Assembly (NCBI GenBank): GCA_945907335.1
Contig: CAMDSU010000055.1
Span: 1-10,164, forward strand
Length of the DNA: 10,164 nt
DNA from: Bordetella parapertussis
Lineage (GTDB): Bacteria; Pseudomonadota; Gammaproteobacteria; Burkholderiales; Burkholderiaceae_C
Direction of reading: 5' to 3'
Notes under the pieces: generated by a model
Seen by the model: the letters and a program-made list of their open reading frames with translations, nothing else
What the model was told of the DNA's origin: nothing
The model's database searches: none
Translations under genes and position numbers: made by a program
In this document: piece by piece, positions 6,646 to 10,164 of the stretch
Numbering within the stretch: the stretch's first letter is position 1
Layout of the letters: each line of letters begins with the position of its first letter

Positions 6646-7968
6646 ATGTCAAAAAACCCTTTGAATCGACAACAACAAATTGCCGAAATCGAGAAAGACT
6701 GGGCCACCAATCCTCGCTGGAAAGGCGTCAAGCGCGGCTATACCGCAGAGGACGTGGTTCGTTTGCGCGGCAGCATGCATATTGAACACACCTTGGCGAA
6801 GCGCGGTGCGGAAAAGCTCTGGGACAAAATCAACGGCGGTTCCAAAAAGGGCTACGTCAATGCATTTGGTGCCATCAGTGCTGGTCAGGCCATGCAGCAG
6901 GCCAAAGCAGGACTAGAGGCAGTGTATTTGTCAGGCTGGCAGGTGGCGGCTGACGGAAATACGTCTGAAACCATGTACCCGGACCAGTCTTTGTACGCTT
7001 ATGACTCTGTGCCCACCATGGTGCGTCGCATCAACAACACCTTTAAACGGGCGGATGAGATTCAATGGGGCAGGGGCATTGAGCCAGGGCATAAGGACTT
7101 CATCGATTACTTCCTGCCTATCGTGGCCGATGCAGAAGCCGGTTTCGGCGGTGTGTTGAACGCCTTTGAGTTGATGAAAAACATGATTTCTTCCGGCGCG
7201 GCTGGCGTGCATTTTGAAGACCAACTCGCTGCTGTCAAAAAATGTGGTCACATGGGTGGCAAGGTGCTGGTTCCTACTCACGAAGCTTGTGAAAAATTGA
7301 TTTCTGCGCGTTTTGCCGCAGACGTCATGGGCGTGCCCACCATTGTGTTGGCACGCACCGATGCCGAGGCTGCAAACCTCATTACCTCAGACCATGACGC
7401 CAACGACAAGCCTTTTCTTACAGGTGGGCGTACGCAAGAAGGTTTTTACCGCGTCAAAAATGGCCTAGAGCAAGCCATCAGCCGCGGCGTGGCATACGCT
7501 CCCTACGCCGATCTGGTCTGGTGTGAAACAGGCGTGCCAGACATCGGTTTTGCACGTGAATTCGCGCAAGCCGTGCATGCTGCGTGCCCAGGGAAATTGC
7601 TGTCTTACAACTGTTCGCCGTCATTCAATTGGAAGAAAAATCTCAACGACAAGCAAATTGCGTCCTTCCAGGAAGATTTGTCTGCACTGGGATACAAATA
7701 CCAGTTCATCACTTTGGCAGGCATTCACATCAATTGGTTCAATACCTTCCAATTCGCACATGCATACGCCAACGGCGAAGGCATGAAGCATTACGTGAAC
7801 ATGGTGCAAGAGCCCGAATTCGCCGCGCGCGAACAAGGCTATACCTTTGTGTCACACCAGCAGGAAGTCGGCGCAGGCTATTTTGACGATGTCACCACTG
7901 TCATTCAAGGCGGTTCTTCCAGCGTTAAAGCCTTGTCTGGTTCTACCGAAGAAGAGCAGTTCCACTGA
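6646..7968 (+). CDS. aceA: Isocitrate lyase
   Basis: Isocitrate lyase splits isocitrate into glyoxylate and succinate, the first step of the glyoxylate shunt used for growth on acetate and fatty acids. The product has 440 residues (E. coli 434). The active-site signature KKCGH (198-202) places catalytic Cys200. ADAEAGFGG (161-169) is the Mg-binding loop region, and SGWQVAAD (96-103) and NCSPSFNW (encoded near 7610-7633) are further conserved blocks. Intact KKCGH argues against methylisocitrate lyase, which is shorter (about 290-300) and has KRCGH. GGAG lies 7 bases before the ATG. The gene stands alone: a strong terminator follows, and malate synthase (aceB/glcB) is not present here. A palindrome cluster upstream suggests substrate-linked control. 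Its codon choice looks more GC-rich than that of thrC and moeA. Confidence 0.97.
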   Translation: MSKNPLNRQQQIAEIEKDWATNPRWKGVKRGYTAEDVVRLRGSMHIEHTLAKRGAEKLWDKINGGSKKGYVNAFGAISAGQAMQQAKAGLEAVYLSGWQVAADGNTSETMYPDQSLYAYDSVPTMVRRINNTFKRADEIQWGRGIEPGHKDFIDYFLPIVADAEAGFGGVLNAFELMKNMISSGAAGVHFEDQLAAVKKCGHMGGKVLVPTHEACEKLISARFAADVMGVPTIVLARTDAEAANLITSDHDANDKPFLTGGRTQEGFYRVKNGLEQAISRGVAYAPYADLVWCETGVPDIGFAREFAQAVHAACPGKLLSYNCSPSFNWKKNLNDKQIASFQEDLSALGYKYQFITLAGIHINWFNTFQFAHAYANGEGMKHYVNMVQEPEFAAREQGYTFVSHQQEVGAGYFDDVTTVIQGGSSSVKALSGSTEEEQFH

Positions 7969-7986
7969 TCTTTTTTAGCTTTTGCG

Positions 7987-8010
7987 AACCCGGCTTTGGC
8001 CGGGTTTTTT
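7987..8010 (+). terminator. Rho-independent terminator of aceA
   Basis: AACCCGGC (7987-7994), loop TTTG, GCCGGGTT (7999-8006) and a T-run to 8010 form a strong hairpin 18 bases after the aceA stop. It should isolate aceA from thrS. Confidence 0.93.
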
Positions 8011-8028
8011 GTGGGAAAATCAAATGAA

Positions 8029-8082
8029 TTGATTGTTTTTCTGCATTTTTGGCGCGGTATAGTCCGCGCCTTTTACTTTTTT
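8029..8082 (+). promoter_or_regulatory. thrS promoter/leader with GC-rich hairpin
   Basis: GGCGCGG (8051-8057) and CCGCGCC (8064-8070) form a perfect 7-bp stem around TATAGT, followed by TTTTACTTTTTT. Two readings compete. First, TATAGT (8058-8063) is a -10 box (5 of 6 matches), with a weak -35 such as TTGTTT (8033-8038) at 19-base spacing; thrS would then have a short leader of about 25 bases. Second, the stem plus T-rich tract is a terminator or attenuator in a longer leader. The aceA terminator just upstream means thrS needs its own promoter here, which favours the first reading. Confidence 0.5.
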
Positions 8083-8093
8083 GTCTGAGTCAC

Positions 8094-10001
8094 ATGGTTC
8101 AAATCACATTACCCGATGGTTCTTTGCGCGAATATCCAAATCCTGTGACTGTGGCGGAAGTGGCTGCATCGATTGGGGCCGGATTGGCCAAAGCCGCTTT
8201 GGGTGGCAAGGTCGACGGGCAATTGGTTGACGCTTCATTCTTGGTTTCTCGCCATGCCAACGTTTCCATCATCACTGCCAAAGATGCCGATGGACTTGAA
8301 TTAATTCGCCACTCTACGGCACACCTTTTGGCGTACGCCGTGAAGTCCTTATTTCCACAGGCGCAGGTGACGATTGGGCCCGTTATCGATAACGGTTTTT
8401 ATTACGATTTTTCTTTTGAACGACCTTTTACCCCCGAGGATTTATCCGCGATTGAAAAGCGCATGACTGAATTGGCAGCCAAAGATGAACAAGTTGTTCG
8501 CCGTGTGTTGCCGCGCGATGAGGCAGTCATTTATTTCAAATCACTCGGTGAACACTACAAGGCGGAGATCATCGGCAGTATTCCTGCCGGTGAAGACGTT
8601 AGTCTGTATAGGGAAGGGGAGTTCGAAGACCTCTGCCGCGGCCCTCATGTTCCTAGCACTGGCAAGCTCAAACATTTCAAGCTGATGAAAGTCGCCGGTG
8701 CGTACTGGCGCGGTGACAGCAAAAATGAAATGCTGCAACGCATCTACGGAACTGCATGGGCCAGTAAGGAAGACTTGCAGTTGTATCTGACGCAGCTCGA
8801 AGAAGCGGAAAAACGTGACCATCGCAAGCTTGGCAAGGAACTCGATCTGTTTCACATGGACGACCACGCGCCTGGTTTGGTGTTCTGGCATCCCAATGGC
8901 TGGACCCTGTGGCAAATGGTTGAACAGTACATGCGTCAGGTCTACCGCGATAACGGTTATTTAGAGGTCAAAGCCCCACAAATTTTAGACAAAACATTGT
9001 GGGAAAAAACTGGGCATTGGGACAAATACCGCGAGAACATGTTCACCACCGAGTCGGAAAAGCGTGATTACGCGCTCAAACCGATGAATTGTCCCGGCCA
9101 TATTCTGATATTTAACCAGGGCATCAAGAGTTACCGCGATTTGCCTTTGCGCTATGGCGAGTTCGGACAGTGTCATCGCAATGAACCCACTGGCGGCTTG
9201 CACGGCATCATGAGGGTGCGTGGTTTCACGCAGGACGATGGCCATATTTTCTGTACCGAAGAGCAGATCCTTGACGAATGCGTGTCATACACGGCACTTT
9301 TGCAAAAAGTCTACAAAGACTTCGGTTTTAACGACATCATTTACAAAATCGCCACGCGCCCAGTGCAGCGAATTGGTTCCGACGAAAGTTGGGACCGCGC
9401 TGAAAATGCTTTGATGCAAAGCTTGAAGGCGTCTGGTTGCGACTTCATCATTTCTGAGGGTGACGGCGCTTTTTACGGTCCAAAGATTGAATACACCCTC
9501 AAGGATGCAATTGGCCGTCAATGGCAGTGCGGCACCATTCAGGTGGATTTCTCCATGCCAGAGCGCTTAGGGGCTGAGTACGTCGGAGAAGACGGCGCGC
9601 GCCATCGACCTGTGATGCTTCATCGCGCTATCGTTGGAAGCCTTGAGCGATTCATTGGAATTTTGATAGAACAGCATGCGGGTGCCTTGCCTGTCTGGTT
9701 GGCCCCTGCGCAGGTTGTTGTCCTCAATATCACCGACGCGCAAGCCGAATATGCCTTGGATGTGGTCAAAAAGCTGAAAAATCAAGGGTTTAGAGTGGTT
9801 TATGACCTCCGGAACGAGAAAATCACGTATAAAATAAGAGAGCACTCAATGCAAAAGCTGCCTTATCTTCTGGTCATGGGTGACAAGGAAATGGCAGCAG
9901 GTACCGTCGCAGTGCGCGCCCGGGGCAATATCGATCTCGGTGTGATGACACTCGAAGCTTTCTCCCAAAAGTTAGCCTCTGACATTGCCTCTAAACAATG
10001 A
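8094..10001 (+). CDS. thrS: Threonyl-tRNA synthetase
   Basis: ThrRS activates threonine and charges tRNA-Thr in the cytoplasm, and it edits mischarged serine. The product has 635 residues (E. coli 642). Domains in order: TGS (about 1-62), editing domain with HSTAH (H73, H77) and CRGPH (C181, H185), class II catalytic core (about 245-530), and C-terminal anticodon-binding domain (about 535-635). Zinc ligands C333 (MNCPGH), H384 (DDGH) and H510 (MLHR) match E. coli C334, H385 and H511; motif 2 lies around [10 protein letters not shown] (362-371). I chose ATG 8094 because MVQITLPDG is the usual N-terminus; an in-frame TTG at 8049 would add 15 unrelated residues and cross the leader hairpin. The Shine-Dalgarno is weak (GAG at 8086-8088). 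infC follows 74 bases downstream, the conserved thrS-infC operon order. Confidence 0.98.
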   Translation: MVQITLPDGSLREYPNPVTVAEVAASIGAGLAKAALGGKVDGQLVDASFLVSRHANVSIITAKDADGLELIRHSTAHLLAYAVKSLFPQAQVTIGPVIDNGFYYDFSFERPFTPEDLSAIEKRMTELAAKDEQVVRRVLPRDEAVIYFKSLGEHYKAEIIGSIPAGEDVSLYREGEFEDLCRGPHVPSTGKLKHFKLMKVAGAYWRGDSKNEMLQRIYGTAWASKEDLQLYLTQLEEAEKRDHRKLGKELDLFHMDDHAPGLVFWHPNGWTLWQMVEQYMRQVYRDNGYLEVKAPQILDKTLWEKTGHWDKYRENMFTTESEKRDYALKPMNCPGHILIFNQGIKSYRDLPLRYGEFGQCHRNEPTGGLHGIMRVRGFTQDDGHIFCTEEQILDECVSYTALLQKVYKDFGFNDIIYKIATRPVQRIGSDESWDRAENALMQSLKASGCDFIISEGDGAFYGPKIEYTLKDAIGRQWQCGTIQVDFSMPERLGAEYVGEDGARHRPVMLHRAIVGSLERFIGILIEQHAGALPVWLAPAQVVVLNITDAQAEYALDVVKKLKNQGFRVVYDLRNEKITYKIREHSMQKLPYLLVMGDKEMAAGTVAVRARGNIDLGVMTLEAFSQKLASDIASKQ

Positions 10002-10016
10002 TTTTTTCATTGTTTA
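9992..10016. repeat. 9-bp inverted repeat spanning the thrS stop codon
   Basis: TAAACAATG (9992-10000) and CATTGTTTA (10008-10016) are perfect complements around ATTTTTT. The stop TGA (9999-10001) sits at the junction of left arm and loop. No T-run follows, so it is not a classical terminator. It may be an mRNA hairpin affecting thrS-infC coupling or processing; that is inference. Confidence 0.6.
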
Positions 10017-10040
10017 CAGGCTCATTGCACGGTGTTTTCA

Positions 10041-10062
10041 GCTGATTTGTCAGCGACTTTTT
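10041..10062 (+). other. Small stem-loop in the infC leader
   Basis: GCTGA (10041-10045), loop TTTG, TCAGC (10050-10054), then GAC and five T (10058-10062), just before the infC Shine-Dalgarno. It is short and weak as a terminator; it may structure the infC translation-initiation region or act as a partial attenuator. Confidence 0.35.
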
Positions 10063-10075
10063 GAAGGATTGAACC

Positions 10076-10164
10076 ATCGCTACTGAATTTCGCGATCGCC
10101 GTCAACGCGAGGAACGCAAACACCGCCTTAACCGGGAAATCATGGCTCCCGAAGTCCGCGTCAG
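10076..10164 (+). CDS. infC: Translation initiation factor IF-3, N-terminal start (3' end cut)
   Basis: IF3 binds the 30S subunit, prevents premature 50S joining and rejects non-canonical start codons. Twenty-nine codons are visible; the residues KHRLNREIMAPEVRV match the conserved IF3 N-terminus. The start is ATC at 10076: GAAGGA (10063-10068) lies 7 bases before it, and an in-frame TGA (10070-10072) sits two codons upstream. No upstream ATG, GTG or TTG in frame is therefore possible. The first in-frame ATG is codon 23, inside the conserved block. Non-AUG starts (ATT, ATC, ATA) are known for infC and underlie autoregulation, since IF3 discriminates against its own start codon. The gene continues past the window edge, where rpmI and rplT usually follow. 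Confidence 0.93.
   Translation, partial: MATEFRDRRQREERKHRLNREIMAPEVRV

Noticed and set aside
6440-6652. Minus-strand open frame of 70 codons in the aceA upstream region
   Set aside because: It runs through the candidate operator into the aceA start, and its Tyr/Phe-rich product resembles no family I recognise.
8049-8093. Upstream TTG start for thrS
   Set aside because: It would translate through the leader hairpin and add 15 residues before the standard [10 protein letters not shown]-terminus.
8011-8093. T-box riboswitch before thrS
   Set aside because: The leader is too short, and no specifier loop or T-box sequence is visible; T-boxes belong mainly to Gram-positive bacteria.

Overview
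The window reads as a chromosomal segment of a betaproteobacterium, most likely of the order Burkholderiales. The clues are the gene order thrC-moeA-moaD-moaE-clpB, a lysine-rich protein with a C-terminal SWIB domain, the sequence of the IF3 N-terminus, and the thrS-infC pair. Base composition is moderate and uneven: the thrC-moeA-moaD-moaE part looks more AT-rich than aceA and thrS. No transposase, integrase, phage gene, tRNA, rRNA or CRISPR array is visible. All main genes are intact apart from the two cut by the window edges.

Layout. Positions 1-2969 (+) hold a tight co-directional run: the 3' part of thrC (threonine synthase), then moeA, moaD and moaE, which overlap by 4 and 1 bases. These three make late enzymes of molybdenum-cofactor synthesis: MoaD and MoaE form molybdopterin synthase, and MoeA inserts molybdate. 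A 73-base gap with a sigma-32-like promoter leads to clpB (3043-5658, +), the heat-shock disaggregase. A strong hairpin terminator (5671-5700) separates clpB from a convergent gene on the minus strand (5717-6190). That gene encodes a small basic protein with 14 consecutive lysine doublets at five-residue spacing, fused to a SWIB domain.

Positions 6191-6645 form the largest non-coding stretch. It lies between the divergent SWIB gene and aceA (isocitrate lyase, 6646-7968, +) and carries AT-rich inverted repeats and a perfect 20-bp palindrome with a third half-site, a good candidate operator for aceA. After the aceA terminator comes a short leader with a second GC-rich hairpin, then thrS (threonyl-tRNA synthetase, 8094-10001, +). 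The first 89 bases of infC (IF3) follow, starting at the rare codon ATC, as expected for the autoregulated thrS-infC operon.

Functionally the window is housekeeping: threonine synthesis and charging, Moco synthesis, protein disaggregation, the glyoxylate shunt and translation initiation. I see no clearly new multi-gene system. The parts most worth a second look are regulatory (the aceA palindrome, the thrS leader, inverted repeats spanning two stop codons, the clpB promoter) and the repeat-built SWIB protein.
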